The position numbers and the translations under genes are program-made. This document shows, in pieces, positions 41,563 through 50,235 of a stretch of DNA of 64,000 nt; within the stretch, counting starts at the first letter, position 1; each line of letters starts with the position of its first letter. Origin of the DNA: DASQPA01 sp963757335 (GTDB lineage: Bacteria > Acidobacteriota > Thermoanaerobaculia > Multivoradales > UBA5704); NCBI GenBank assembly GCA_963757335.1, contig CAVWRJ010000002.1:310001-374000 (forward strand). Reading direction: 5' to 3'. Under the pieces are notes generated by a model, which saw only the letters and a list, made by a program, of their open reading frames with translations, was not told where the DNA came from and searched no databases.

Positions 41563-44319
41563 TCAAGAGGGAAACGGTGGGCGCCGCCGCCACCAGAGAC
41601 CGAAGCCCAAAAGCGCCGAGAGCGCTACCCCGGCCGAGGCCAGGCGCCAGGCAGAAAGCCAGGCGGGAAGCCAGGCTTGCCAGCGCCCGCCGGGCAGGGG
41701 CACGAGGTCGCCGTCCCCGAGCACGACGAAGGCCGCCCAGGCCTGGGCCGGCGCGCCGTCGGCGATCCGGTCGCGCTGGGCGGCCCGGAGTGCCGCGGCG
41801 ACCGAAGCCCCCTGGCCGATGTAGCGGTAGAAGCGCTCGAAGAGCTCCATCCCGTCCCGGTCATAGACCGGCCAGAGGCTCGCCACCACGGTATGGGCAC
41901 GGGCCTGGAAGAAGGCGCGCCCCAGGCTCATCACCCCTTCGCCGCGGAGGATCTGGCCGCCCGCGCTCTCGCAGGTGGAGAGCACGACGACCTTCCCGTC
42001 CATCCCATGCTTTTCGAGCGCGAGGATGTCGGCGACTTCGAAGTGCCCTTTCCCCTCCGGGCTGGGAGTGAGGCGGATCGACGAGTGCTCCGGGTTCTCC
42101 GCGTCGACCACCGAGTGGGTGGCGAGGTGGAGGATTCTATAGAGGCTCAGGTCGACCTTTTTTAAGAATGCCTCCGAGGCCTTATCCTGCAGCCGTAGGG
42201 TGCCGCCACCGAGAGCGTCGAGGACGTCCTGCCCCTCCTGAGCGGAGCGGGGCAATCGTGGCAGGTGCTCGTCCAGATGGATGGGGTCGGCGAGGACGAG
42301 CGCAGGAAGCGCTGCCGGCGGCGGCGGCGCGCCTCGCCAGTGCAGCCAGAGCCTGGCGGACGGTGCCACCGTGATCTGATAGCGGGCGATCAGCGGAGGA
42401 CCCTCGGCTGCCGGACGGAGCGCCGCAAAGGGGAGCTTGTGGAGGTCGTCGTCCGGCAGGATGACCAGGCGCCGGACATTGGCAGGCAGATCCTTCAGGG
42501 CGGGTGCCAGAAGTTCCTGATCGAGCTTTATCAGCGCCGCGGTCTCCTCGGGACCGGTCTCGTCGAGTTTGAGGCGCTCCACCAGGTGCCGCAGCTCCTC
42601 ACGGCCCGACAGGGCGTAGACGCGCGTGCCCCCCCGGGTGACGACCGTCAGCCAGGATCCGCCGCCGAAGGCGCCCGTCCAATCCTTCCAGGGAGCCACC
42701 TGGAAAGAGAGGAGCGCCTCGTCCGGGGCAAGAGCTTGGTACACCTCGTCGAGGGCGGCGAAATGAGTCTCAGGTTCCGTCGGAGCCCGCAGCTTCCGCT
42801 GTCGCTCGACCTCACCTCGTTGGGACGTGAGCGCCGAGAGGTCCTCCTGCGCATTCTTCTGCTCGCGGATCGACAGCTGAGCATCGTTGACCCGCCGCTT
42901 CACATTCTCGATCGCCGCATTCACTCCCAGCAGTCGCTTGGTCAGCATCTCCTTCGAGGGCAGCTCGGGACGCACGCCGGCGAATTTTTCGCGCACGGTT
43001 CTGGCGCGGAGATGCTCGGTCACTTTAAAGGCTTGGGCAATGTCGTCGGGGCTGGGATTCGTTCGAGCGAGCAGGCTGCCGGAGAACCAGTAATAGTCGT
43101 CGGACCAGGTCGAGAACAGCCCCGCTCGTCCCTCCGGACCTTGGGCATTGCGAAGCTTCTCGACGGCGTCGAGCGCCGCCCAGGAATCGCTGATGGCCTG
43201 GGCATGGGACTCCGTTCGCCAGCTAACCCGCATCCGGTCGCCCCAGAAAAGGGTGCTGAACCAGGGTTCGTCCGTCTCGACTCCCGCCCGTATGGCGCCC
43301 ATGGCCTCGGCGATCAACTCCTTAGCCCTCTCCGGCTCCACCTCCACCAAGTGTCGGGCAAGCCCTCCCTGGCAGTAGCCTCGCTGGGTCGCCGCCTGGC
43401 CTGCCGCAGCCAGGCAGCTCTCGAAGTGCTGTAGCGCCTCCCTTCCGGCGGTCAGGAGCCCGAGTTGATAATGAGCCTGGAGCCTGTTGCCCGTCATCCT
43501 CGCTGCTTCCCCAGCGGCCAGGGCTCGGCGGCCCTGCTCCACGAGCTCGGATTGATCCTCGCCGGGCAGCTCTCCGATCCGTTCCGTGAGTACCCGCAAG
43601 AGGCCGCTCTGGGCAATCGACATGTCCTCACCGTCAGGGAAACGCCGAGCGAGATCACGAAAGTCCTTGAGCGCATCTTCCGTGCGGCCGATCTCGAGAT
43701 TGACGTTGCCGGAAGCGTACAACCAATCCCGCTGCAGGCGAGGCTCTCCGTCCGAAAACACGATGCGCCTGGAGTCCGAGAGAAGCTGGTGGGCCCGATC
43801 GAGGTTCTTTCCCGATCGGAGGAGGCTCTCCGCCTCACGGACCTGTGCGATGGCGATCAGCAGGGGATCTTTAGATCGGTAGGCGGCCCCGCCGAGCCGC
43901 ACTTCCTCGAACGCCTCTTCCTCGGGGCGTTTCCACGCGAGCAGCAGAGCACAAAGGCTGTTGCGCGCCTTGACCTCCCCGCGGGCATCACCGAGCCTGG
44001 CGAACAGGTCTGCCGCAACACGGTAGCGATCTTCGGCCTGGGGCTTCCCCGTCCAGTAGAGATTCCCGAGGTAGAAAGAGGGCCACGGGAGCCCGGGATG
44101 GCGCGCGAGATGCTTCTCCAGGCGGTGCGCGGCCATGGCCGCGAGCCCGTCCTTCTTCGCGAGGTCGGCAAAACATTTCGAAGATTTCTCGGCAGCGGGT
44201 TCCGCGGCGAGCTGCGCCTCGCATTTCCGGAGCTCGACTTTCTCTATCTCGCCAGCATGGACGTTCGTCCCCAAGAGGAGGAGCAGTGAAAGAAAGGCCC
44301 CGGTTCGAACGAGCGGCAT
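41563..44319 (-). CDS. Exported TPR-CHAT protease (caspase-like), membrane-anchored C-terminus
   Basis: 918 residues. A signal peptide (FLSLLLLLGTNVHA) precedes about 400 residues of helical TPR-like repeats, a coiled-coil connector (about 430-500) and a CHAT domain (about 560-870). The caspase-type dyad is present: His in LHLATHS (about 733) and Cys in VVLSTCESAGG (about 784), plus LWPVYDRDG and FYRYI. A final hydrophobic helix (about 888-908; ASAGVALSALLGFGLWW) and Arg-rich tail would anchor it, with the protease outside the cytoplasm. It is last in a run sigma factor, anti-sigma-like, small protein, CHAT. A hairpin separates it from the small gene. Substrate unknown. Confidence 0.88.
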   Translation of the reverse strand: MPLVRTGAFLSLLLLLGTNVHAGEIEKVELRKCEAQLAAEPAAEKSSKCFADLAKKDGLAAMAAHRLEKHLARHPGLPWPSFYLGNLYWTGKPQAEDRYRVAADLFARLGDARGEVKARNSLCALLLAWKRPEEEAFEEVRLGGAAYRSKDPLLIAIAQVREAESLLRSGKNLDRAHQLLSDSRRIVFSDGEPRLQRDWLYASGNVNLEIGRTEDALKDFRDLARRFPDGEDMSIAQSGLLRVLTERIGELPGEDQSELVEQGRRALAAGEAARMTGNRLQAHYQLGLLTAGREALQHFESCLAAAGQAATQRGYCQGGLARHLVEVEPERAKELIAEAMGAIRAGVETDEPWFSTLFWGDRMRVSWRTESHAQAISDSWAALDAVEKLRNAQGPEGRAGLFSTWSDDYYWFSGSLLARTNPSPDDIAQAFKVTEHLRARTVREKFAGVRPELPSKEMLTKRLLGVNAAIENVKRRVNDAQLSIREQKNAQEDLSALTSQRGEVERQRKLRAPTEPETHFAALDEVYQALAPDEALLSFQVAPWKDWTGAFGGGSWLTVVTRGGTRVYALSGREELRHLVERLKLDETGPEETAALIKLDQELLAPALKDLPANVRRLVILPDDDLHKLPFAALRPAAEGPPLIARYQITVAPSARLWLHWRGAPPPPAALPALVLADPIHLDEHLPRLPRSAQEGQDVLDALGGGTLRLQDKASEAFLKKVDLSLYRILHLATHSVVDAENPEHSSIRLTPSPEGKGHFEVADILALEKHGMDGKVVVLSTCESAGGQILRGEGVMSLGRAFFQARAHTVVASLWPVYDRDGMELFERFYRYIGQGASVAAALRAAQRDRIADGAPAQAWAAFVVLGDGDLVPLPGGRWQAWLPAWLSAWRLASAGVALSALLGFGLWWRRRPPFPS

Positions 44320-44345
44320 GATCGAGATCTTACCGCTCTTCGTGA

Positions 44346-44374
44346 AGACGGGCAGCCCTGAGGACTGCCCGTCT
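44346..44374 (-). promoter_or_regulatory. Intercistronic hairpin before the CHAT gene
   Basis: AGACGGGCAG and CTGCCCGTCT form a perfect 10-bp stem with a 9-nt loop, 27 nt before the CHAT start. There is no U-run, so it could be an attenuator, a processing site or an mRNA stabiliser that lowers CHAT output relative to the upstream genes. Confidence 0.55.
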
Positions 44375-44388
44375 CACCACTTCGGAAT

Positions 44389-44718
44389 TTATTTGGGGGG
44401 CCCTGAGGGAGGATCGGTCGGCGGGGTGAGGCAAAACATGGCCTCGAAGGACGTCGAGGTCTCCTCACTCCCGCCATCGGGCGCCCCAGCGGCCCCTGGA
44501 GCAATACCCGCCTCCACTTTCGCCAGGGCGATCTGTCCGCGCCCAGGCTGCGGCCCGGTCCGCACCGTCCGGGTCACCTTCCGAAGCTTGAAACCGATCT
44601 CGAAACCCCTCCATCTCCGGTCGTCGTCTCTGCGCGGGCGGGGCTCGATCAGGTTTTCCTGGTTCACGCCCTGCTCGTCGCCATCCTGATGCCGGCCCTT
44701 GGTGAACGGTAAGCTCAT
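44389..44718 (-). CDS. Small polar protein between the sigma/anti-sigma pair and CHAT protease
   Basis: 109 residues. ATG 44718 has GGAG 8 nt upstream; longer in-frame starts lack one. The sequence is charged and flexible (GRHQDGDEQGVNQENLIEPR, RRDDDRRWRG), with a short central beta-like stretch (FEIGFKLRKVTRTVRTGP), a Gly/Ala/Ser-rich region and a Pro-rich C-terminus (CLTPPTDPPSGPPK). No signal peptide, membrane segment or known motif. Its place directly before the CHAT gene makes it a candidate substrate, inhibitor or tether of the protease; this is inference only. Confidence 0.55.
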   Translation of the reverse strand: MSLPFTKGRHQDGDEQGVNQENLIEPRPRRDDDRRWRGFEIGFKLRKVTRTVRTGPQPGRGQIALAKVEAGIAPGAAGAPDGGSEETSTSFEAMFCLTPPTDPPSGPPK

Positions 44719-44735
44719 GACGGTTCTCCATTTCT

Positions 44736-44757
44736 GCTCCCGCTCTGCCGCGGGAGC
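44736..44757 (-). promoter_or_regulatory. Hairpin in the leader of the small polar protein gene
   Basis: GCTCCCGC and GCGGGAGC form an 8-bp stem with a 6-nt loop, 17 nt before the start codon. The surrounding 224-bp gap (44719-44942) also holds a GGAAGC/GCTTCC hairpin and an AT-rich patch with minus-strand TATAGA near 44880, a possible separate promoter. Confidence 0.4.
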
Positions 44758-44942
44758 CCCGATCGTTTCGAGCCTCGGAAGCCTGGTGCTTCCGGGGCTC
44801 CTCTTCAGAACGAACACTCGCTGAGGATTCCCTCATCTTGGGCGCCAAGAAGAGAGATTTCGTTTCGCGATGCGCGGTCTATAGAAATAGATCTACGATC
44901 GGATATCTCGATCATGCTCTCGCGGAGCATGGGCCTGGCGGC

Positions 44943-45605
44943 CTATCGGAGAATAAAAGTGGAGGTTTTAGAGTGCACCGGAGCTCCCCCGGGAGGAGTC
45001 GCCGTAATCTGCCATTCGAGCCGAGTTCCGGGCGGAATGTCAGCCAGCCGCGACTTCGGCACCAGGTATTCACGTGCTCTAAGCCCGCGCGCCTCCGGGA
45101 TCAGGTTCGGACCTAGCAAGGTATGGACCTCGATGTCATAGGTCGCGTCCTTGGGGCCCGACCAGGCGAGGAGGCAGTGATCCCGCGGCAATTCCTGTCC
45201 CTCCACCAGCGGGGAGGTCACATGCCCCCCGCCCCGGGAAGGCTCTTCACCGTGGCGAGTGATCGGCAGGCCGACGACGAGCGCGACGATCGCCGCCGCC
45301 GCCGCTACCAGGGGGGCGAGCCGGAGCCAGCGACGAGGGTAGAGGACGGGCGAGGCAACACGGCCCCAGGCGCCCGCCGCCGTGGCCTGCGCTTCCCGCT
45401 CCACCTCGACGGCCAGCCGCCAGTCCTCGGCGCAGGCGGGACAGATGGCGATGTGGTCCACGATATCGCGGAGCGCGCCGGGGGGGAGCTCGCCGTGGAC
45501 CGCCGCCCAGATCGTCTCCGGCGGCGGGCAGTCCTCCGGCCGGGGAGCGGTGCCTCCGGGGTCGGTGAAGGCGCGGCGGAGGTCCTCGATCTCCCCGTCG
45601 TTCAT
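44943..45605 (-). CDS. Membrane anti-sigma-like protein with HCC zinc finger
   Basis: 220 residues. Cytoplasmic N-terminal region with an HCC motif (H-x3-C-x2-C in DHIAICPACAEDW, about residues 50-60), a single transmembrane helix (LRLAPLVAAAAAIVALVVGL, about 92-112) and an outside domain with beta-strands (CLLAWSGPKDATYDIEVHTL, LEWQITATPPGG). The architecture is that of zf-HC2 anti-sigma factors: zinc finger binds sigma, outer domain senses. The ATG overlaps the sigma-factor stop (ATGA), the standard arrangement of a sigma/anti-sigma pair. Confidence 0.85.
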   Translation of the reverse strand: MNDGEIEDLRRAFTDPGGTAPRPEDCPPPETIWAAVHGELPPGALRDIVDHIAICPACAEDWRLAVEVEREAQATAAGAWGRVASPVLYPRRWLRLAPLVAAAAAIVALVVGLPITRHGEEPSRGGGHVTSPLVEGQELPRDHCLLAWSGPKDATYDIEVHTLLGPNLIPEARGLRAREYLVPKSRLADIPPGTRLEWQITATPPGGAPVHSKTSTFILR

Positions 45606-46090
45606 CGTCCCATCCCCTTGGCTTCGAGGCAGCTTCGCAGATCGGCGAGGCCGCGATAGACCAGGTTCTCGGCCTTCTTGGGGCTCCAGCCGAGGAGCCG
45701 CGCCGCTTCCGCTACCCGGTGCCCCTGGAGATGTAAGGTGACGGCCAGGCGCCGGGGCCGGACCAGGCGACCCAGGCAGTCGCGGATGGCTCGACCGATC
45801 TCCCCGCCCGCGCAGTTGCGTTCGGGGTCCGGTCCTGCCGCCACCGGATGAGTTTCGGGCCGCTCCACTTCCAAGGGTACCTCCTGTCTCCGGCGCAAAC
45901 GCCGGATCTCGTCGACGACCGCGCTGTAGGCCGCCTTCCTCAGATAGAACGACGAGAGCTCGGCTTTTCCTTCACTCCGGCGTTGGACCTCATAGACCCG
46001 CAGGAGGGCGACCTGGACGAGATCGTCGGCGCGGTCGGCCATCCAGGGCGGGCAGACCCGGGCCACGGCGCGCACCAGCTCCTCGCGCAC
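45602..46090 (-). CDS. ECF-like sigma-70 family RNA polymerase sigma factor
   Basis: 162 residues. Region 2: ADRADDLVQVALLRVYEVQRR, then LRKAAYSAVVDEIRRLRRR (region 2.4). Region 4: RRLAVTLHLQGHRVAEAARLLGWSPKKAENLVYRGLADLR, a helix-turn-helix for -35 recognition. GTG 46090 is the only standard start that keeps region 2 intact; an in-frame stop lies about 90 bp upstream. It is first in the run leading to the CHAT protease and overlaps its anti-sigma-like gene by 4 nt. The linker between regions 2 and 4 is acidic and Pro-rich. Confidence 0.85.
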   Translation of the reverse strand: MREELVRAVARVCPPWMADRADDLVQVALLRVYEVQRRSEGKAELSSFYLRKAAYSAVVDEIRRLRRRQEVPLEVERPETHPVAAGPDPERNCAGGEIGRAIRDCLGRLVRPRRLAVTLHLQGHRVAEAARLLGWSPKKAENLVYRGLADLRSCLEAKGMGR

Positions 46091-46197
46091 CTGGGCAAGA
46101 TCCTGCTCGAAACCGGAAAGGTTCGCCGTCGGCGTCTCGCTCTGCCCCGCGGGCAGGGTAAAGAGATTGGTTGAGCAATTACCCTAGCACGATCGAC

Positions 46198-46308
46198 CCG
46201 CGGGTGGGATACTGGCTCAGTTGATCCTGCGGGCGGTCTCCTTCGGGCGCTTCGCGCAGCCAGTCGCCCGTCCTCGGAACCAAACTGAGCCAGTACCGCG
46301 GGTGGATG
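46198..46308. repeat. Inverted-repeat element flanked by a 10-bp direct repeat (MITE-like)
   Basis: TACTGGCTCAGTT (46210-46222) and its exact reverse complement AACTGAGCCAGTA (46283-46295) enclose about 60 bp. CCGCGGGTGG flanks both sides (46198 and 46296). The layout resembles a miniature inverted-repeat element with target duplication, but it could equally be a large regulatory hairpin. It lies between the divergent sigma-factor and cytochrome genes in an otherwise empty 277-bp gap. Confidence 0.6.
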
Positions 46309-46329
46309 TACGGACCGGAAAGTCGGAGC

Positions 46330-46358
46330 TTGACAGACCCCTTCCCGCGCCATAGATT
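46330..46358 (+). promoter_or_regulatory. Canonical sigma-70 promoter of the cytochrome gene
   Basis: TTGACA, exactly 17 bp, then TAGATT. The predicted start site (about 46365) is three bases before the ATG at 46368, so the transcript should be leaderless. Confidence 0.75.
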
Positions 46359-46367
46359 CACTTCATC

Positions 46368-47984
46368 ATGAAAGTAAAGATCGTCACCGTCTTTCTGGGC
46401 GCGGTGTGCGCCCTCCTGCTCTCCCAGATCCCGAGTGAAGGCGTTCCACCGGCCAAGCCTCCGGCTCCGGTCCCGGCGGCGCACCCGGCCGCCAGCGTCG
46501 ATCCAGCCTGCCAGCAGACCGCCAACCAGCAGGCGTTCTGCGCCCAGAGCGGGAGCAGCCCCGCTCAGCTCTGCTCGTACCTGCCGCCCGACTCGACGCC
46601 GCCGGTGGGCTACACCTCCTTCAGCTGTGCCGGGCAGGTGCAGTTCGACAACTATTCCTGGGAGACGCTGGTGGCCCTCAACTGGCCGGCTAACCCCCAG
46701 GGACAGCCGTGCACCCAGCCGGGGCCTGGCTGCCCCTACACCTCGATCGTCAACGCGCCGACGGGGACGCCAAGGGTGTGGGACTACTTCCTCGCCGCCA
46801 ACCAGGTGATTCCCAGCGCCCCGGAGCTCCGGCTCGGCGCTGGAGCGCCGGCCTGCGGGACGCGGACGGCGGCTAAAGGCGCGCCGCCGGTCCGCGTGCT
46901 GACGATGACCGCCAAGTCCGACGGCAGCGTCGTGCCGGACATCATCGAGCCGTTCACCTCGTCGCCGCTCATCGACCGCAACTTGAACTACACGATGTAC
47001 GAGATCCTCTTGAACCAGAACGAGGCGACCTACATCACGACCCACCGCTTGAACACGGTGGCCGGGCAGGAAGCGGCGAAATTAATCGACTTCCCGTGCG
47101 GCAAGCTCGTGGGAGGGAAGGGGGGGACCTGCCCGGGAGCGGTGGGCGGGGTCGGCTCGATCGAGATCAAGGCGGCCTGGCGGATCCTCGATCCCGCCAA
47201 GGGCGACGATCTCTCCCGCTACTTCTGGCGCGAGCAGGACCTCTACATCTCGGCCGACCGGAGCGCCACCCATAAGGCGTTCTGCATCTCGAAGGCGAAG
47301 CTCGGACTGGTCGGCTTCCACATCCTCCACAAGACGGCCTCGCAGCCCCAGTGGTTCTGGTCGACCTTCGAGCACCGGGACAACGCCCCGCCGACGACCA
47401 ACCCGGCGACCTGCGCCGGGCCGACCAGCGGGCCGCAACCGCTCTACTCCTACTACCAGTGGCAGTGCCCGGCCGGGGTCTGCGTGCCGAACGCCCCGCC
47501 GGTGGGAAAGAACTTCCTCTGGGCGCCCCAGCCCCCCTATGCCGCCGCCTACGCCACGGCCGGCAAGTTCGGCACCCAGGTGGTCCGCTGCCAGCCGGTG
47601 CCGCAGAACAGCCCCTCGTCGCCCCTCCTGGATACCCGGTGGCGGCAGAAGCTCGCGGGGACCGTCTGGAACAACTACCAGTTGGTCGGCACCCAGTGGG
47701 GGATCGGCTACACCGGAGCGCCGCCGACCCCCTCGCCGTGCTACGGCAGCAACGTGGTCTGCGCCCCGCCCCATCTCTTGAACTCGGTGCAGGAGACCTA
47801 CATGCAAAAGCAGGTCTCCCCCACCCAGCCGAAGTACTTCGCCAACGGCTGCATACAGTGCCATGCCCTGGCGACCACCGTGGGCACCAACCAGAAGCCG
47901 GCGGACTTCAGCTTCCTCCTCGGGAGAGTGTCGACGGGCGCCGCAGGGGCCGCTCACCAGAAGCCCGCTCCGAAGAAGCCCTGA
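46368..47984 (+). CDS. Exported cytochrome c-family protein with one CXXCH site
   Basis: 538 residues. Signal peptide (IVTVFLGAVCALLLSQIPSEG), a Pro/Ala-rich spacer, then a large domain with many Cys and Trp: YSWETLVALNWPA, LNYTMYEILLN, WRILDP, YISADRS, and QWFWSTFEHRDNAPP. A single haem-binding motif CIQCH occurs near the C-terminus (about residue 495). The architecture is known from uncharacterised cytochrome c-family proteins of Proteobacteria and acidobacteria; the redox partner is unknown. The 10-12 Cys may form disulphides in the periplasm. No Shine-Dalgarno; driven by the canonical promoter just upstream. Confidence 0.82.
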   Translation: MKVKIVTVFLGAVCALLLSQIPSEGVPPAKPPAPVPAAHPAASVDPACQQTANQQAFCAQSGSSPAQLCSYLPPDSTPPVGYTSFSCAGQVQFDNYSWETLVALNWPANPQGQPCTQPGPGCPYTSIVNAPTGTPRVWDYFLAANQVIPSAPELRLGAGAPACGTRTAAKGAPPVRVLTMTAKSDGSVVPDIIEPFTSSPLIDRNLNYTMYEILLNQNEATYITTHRLNTVAGQEAAKLIDFPCGKLVGGKGGTCPGAVGGVGSIEIKAAWRILDPAKGDDLSRYFWREQDLYISADRSATHKAFCISKAKLGLVGFHILHKTASQPQWFWSTFEHRDNAPPTTNPATCAGPTSGPQPLYSYYQWQCPAGVCVPNAPPVGKNFLWAPQPPYAAAYATAGKFGTQVVRCQPVPQNSPSSPLLDTRWRQKLAGTVWNNYQLVGTQWGIGYTGAPPTPSPCYGSNVVCAPPHLLNSVQETYMQKQVSPTQPKYFANGCIQCHALATTVGTNQKPADFSFLLGRVSTGAAGAAHQKPAPKKP

Positions 47985-48010
47985 TTCGTCGCCTCGCCGC
48001 TCCCCCCAAC

Positions 48011-48040
48011 CCGGGGCGCCGGGACCTTCCGGCGCCCCGG
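48011..48040 (+). terminator. GC-rich hairpin between the cytochrome and recQ genes
   Basis: CCGGGGCGCCGG and CCGGCGCCCCGG form a perfect 12-bp stem with a 6-nt loop. No U-tract follows; TACAAT (48043-48048) immediately after is a likely -10 for recQ. Confidence 0.6.
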
Positions 48041-48105
48041 AGTACAATCCTCTAGAAGATCTTCGGCGCGTTTGGCGTCCTTCCTGCTCGCGAGGAGGGC
48101 TCGAC

Positions 48106-50197
48106 ATGCCCCTACAGGAGAGGAAGGACCCCGTCCACCCCATGAGCAGCACGATCCTAAAAGCCCACGGCACCCCCCTCGAGGCCGCCCGCGCGGTGCT
48201 CGCCGAAACCTTCGGTTACCCGGAGTTCCTCCCCGGCCAGGCGGAGGTGATCGGCCACCTCCTGGCCGGCCGGTCCGCCGCGGCGGTCTTCCCCACCGGC
48301 GGCGGCAAGTCCCTCTGTTACCAGATCCCGGCCCTGCTCCTCCCCGGCCTCACCCTGGTGGTCTCGCCGCTCATCGCCCTCATGAAGGACCAGATCGACC
48401 AGCTCGCCCGGCGCGGCGTGGCCGCCGCCCGCCTCGACTCGACCCTCACCGCCGACGAGGTCAGAGACCTGATGGGCGCCGTCCGCGACGGCGGCTTCCG
48501 CCTCCTCTACGTCGCTCCCGAGCGCTTCGGCAACGAGCGCTTCCGGGAGGCGCTCTCCCGGGTCCAGGTGTCGCTCTTCGCAGTCGACGAGGCGCACTGC
48601 GTCTCCGAGTGGGGGCACAACTTCCGCCCCGACTACCTGAAGCTCGCCGGCTACGGCAAGCTCTGCGGCGCCGAGCGCACCCTGGCGCTCACCGCCACCG
48701 CGACGCCCCAGGTGCTCGACGACATCCGCCGCGGCTTCGACATCGCCCCGGAGTGCGCCGTCCGCACCGGCTTCCACCGCCAGAACCTGATCCTTGAGGA
48801 TGACCCCGGTCCGCGCCGCCGAGCGCGACGCCCTGCTAGCCTCGCACTGCGGCTGGGGGAGCGTGCAGCCGGGGCCGGCCATCGTCTATGTCACCCAGCA
48901 GAAGACGGCCGAGGAGGTGGCGGCGGCTTTGGCCGAGGCGGGGCTCCCGGCCCGCGCCTACCACGCCGGCATGGAAGACGACGAGCGCGCCCAAGTGCAG
49001 GACGGGTTCCTGGACTCGGCGGACGCGGTGGTCGTCGCCACCATCGCCTTCGGCATGGGGATCGACAAGCCGGACATCCGCCGGGTGATCCACTACAACC
49101 TGCCGAAGAGCCTGGAGAACCTGGCGCAGGAGATCGGCCGCGCCGGTCGCGACGGGCGGCCCGCTCTCTGCGAGACCCTGGTCTGTACCGACGACCTCCT
49201 GCCGCTCCGCAACTTCGCCTACGGCGACACGCCGGACCTGGCGGCGGTGCGCGGGCTCCTGGCGGAGCTCGGGGCGACCGCCGGAGCGCGCCCCCCGAAG
49301 GTCGCGAACCCCGACACCGAGGAGACCGCGGAGAAGGGGCAGATGGAGCTCTCCCTCTACGATCTGGCGGCCCGTCACGACATCCGCCTGCTCGTCGTCC
49401 GGACCCTCCTCACCTACCTGGAGATCGAGGGCTATCTGGCCGCCGGCACTCCGATCTACGCCGAGTACGAGTTCAAGCCGCTCCTCCCCGTCGACGAGAT
49501 CCTCGAACGCTTCTCTGGCGAGCGCCGGGACTTCCTCCACGGCATCTTCCGGCATGCCAAGAAGGCCAAGATCTGGTTCCACATCGACCTCGAAGCGGCG
49601 GCCCGGGGCTTGAACGCCACCCGCGACCGCCTCGTCCGGGCCCTCGACTACATGGCCGAGCAGAAGCTCCTGGAAGTCCGCGCTGCCGGCCTGCGCTATC
49701 CATATCGCTGGGTACGCCGGCCGACCGATCCGGAAGCCCTGGCGCGGTCGCTCCACGAGCGCACGGTCGAGCGGGAGAGCCGGGAGATCGCCCGGCTCGA
49801 CCAGGTGCTGGCCCTCGCCGCTCACGACGGCTGCCAGACCGCGGCGCTCGCGGCGCACTTCGGCGAGATCCTCCCCCGCCCCTGTGGCCACTGCTCCTGG
49901 TGCTTAAGCGGCGGCCACCCCGCGGAGCTCTTCCCGCCGACCCCCGTCCAACTCGACGAGGACCGCCTGCGAGAGGCGGCGAACCTCCGCCGCCAGCCGG
50001 GCTCCCCAGAAGCCGCCGAGATCGCCGAGGCCCTGGCCGGACCCCGCGCCTTCGCCCGCTTCTTGACCGGCCTGCCCTCGCCACGTCTCCGCGGCAAGCT
50101 CAAAACCCACCCTCTCTATGGGGCCTTCGCAGAGGTCCCCTTCGCGGAGGTGCTCCGCCGACTGGAGAAGCCGGAAGAATCGGCGGGGATCGCCTAG
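48106..50197 (+). CDS. recQ: RecQ family ATP-dependent DNA helicase, frameshifted
   Basis: 3'-5' helicase of recombination and fork repair. ATG 48106 has GAGGAGGG at ideal spacing. Motifs: FPTGGGKSLCYQIPALL (Walker A), VDEAHCVSEWGHNFRPDY, TATATPQV, AFGMGIDKPDIRRVIHYNLP and QEIGRAGRDGR (motif VI). The zinc-binding region has CGHCSWCLSGGH. The frame changes at 48798-48799: the first part ends HRQNLILE and the second resumes MTPVRAAERDALL; removing one G from GAGG joins them into 696 residues with no loss. Several hundred residues are lost if the shift is real. Confidence 0.85.
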
Positions 50198-50220
50198 CCG
50201 GAACCGCCAGCGACCCCTGT

Positions 50221-50226
50221 TATACT
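50221..50226 (+). promoter_or_regulatory. Extended -10 before the DHH phosphoesterase
   Basis: TGT-TATACT ends 9 nt before ATG 50236. No Shine-Dalgarno, so a leaderless transcript is likely. Confidence 0.5.
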
Positions 50227-50235
50227 GATCGGCAA

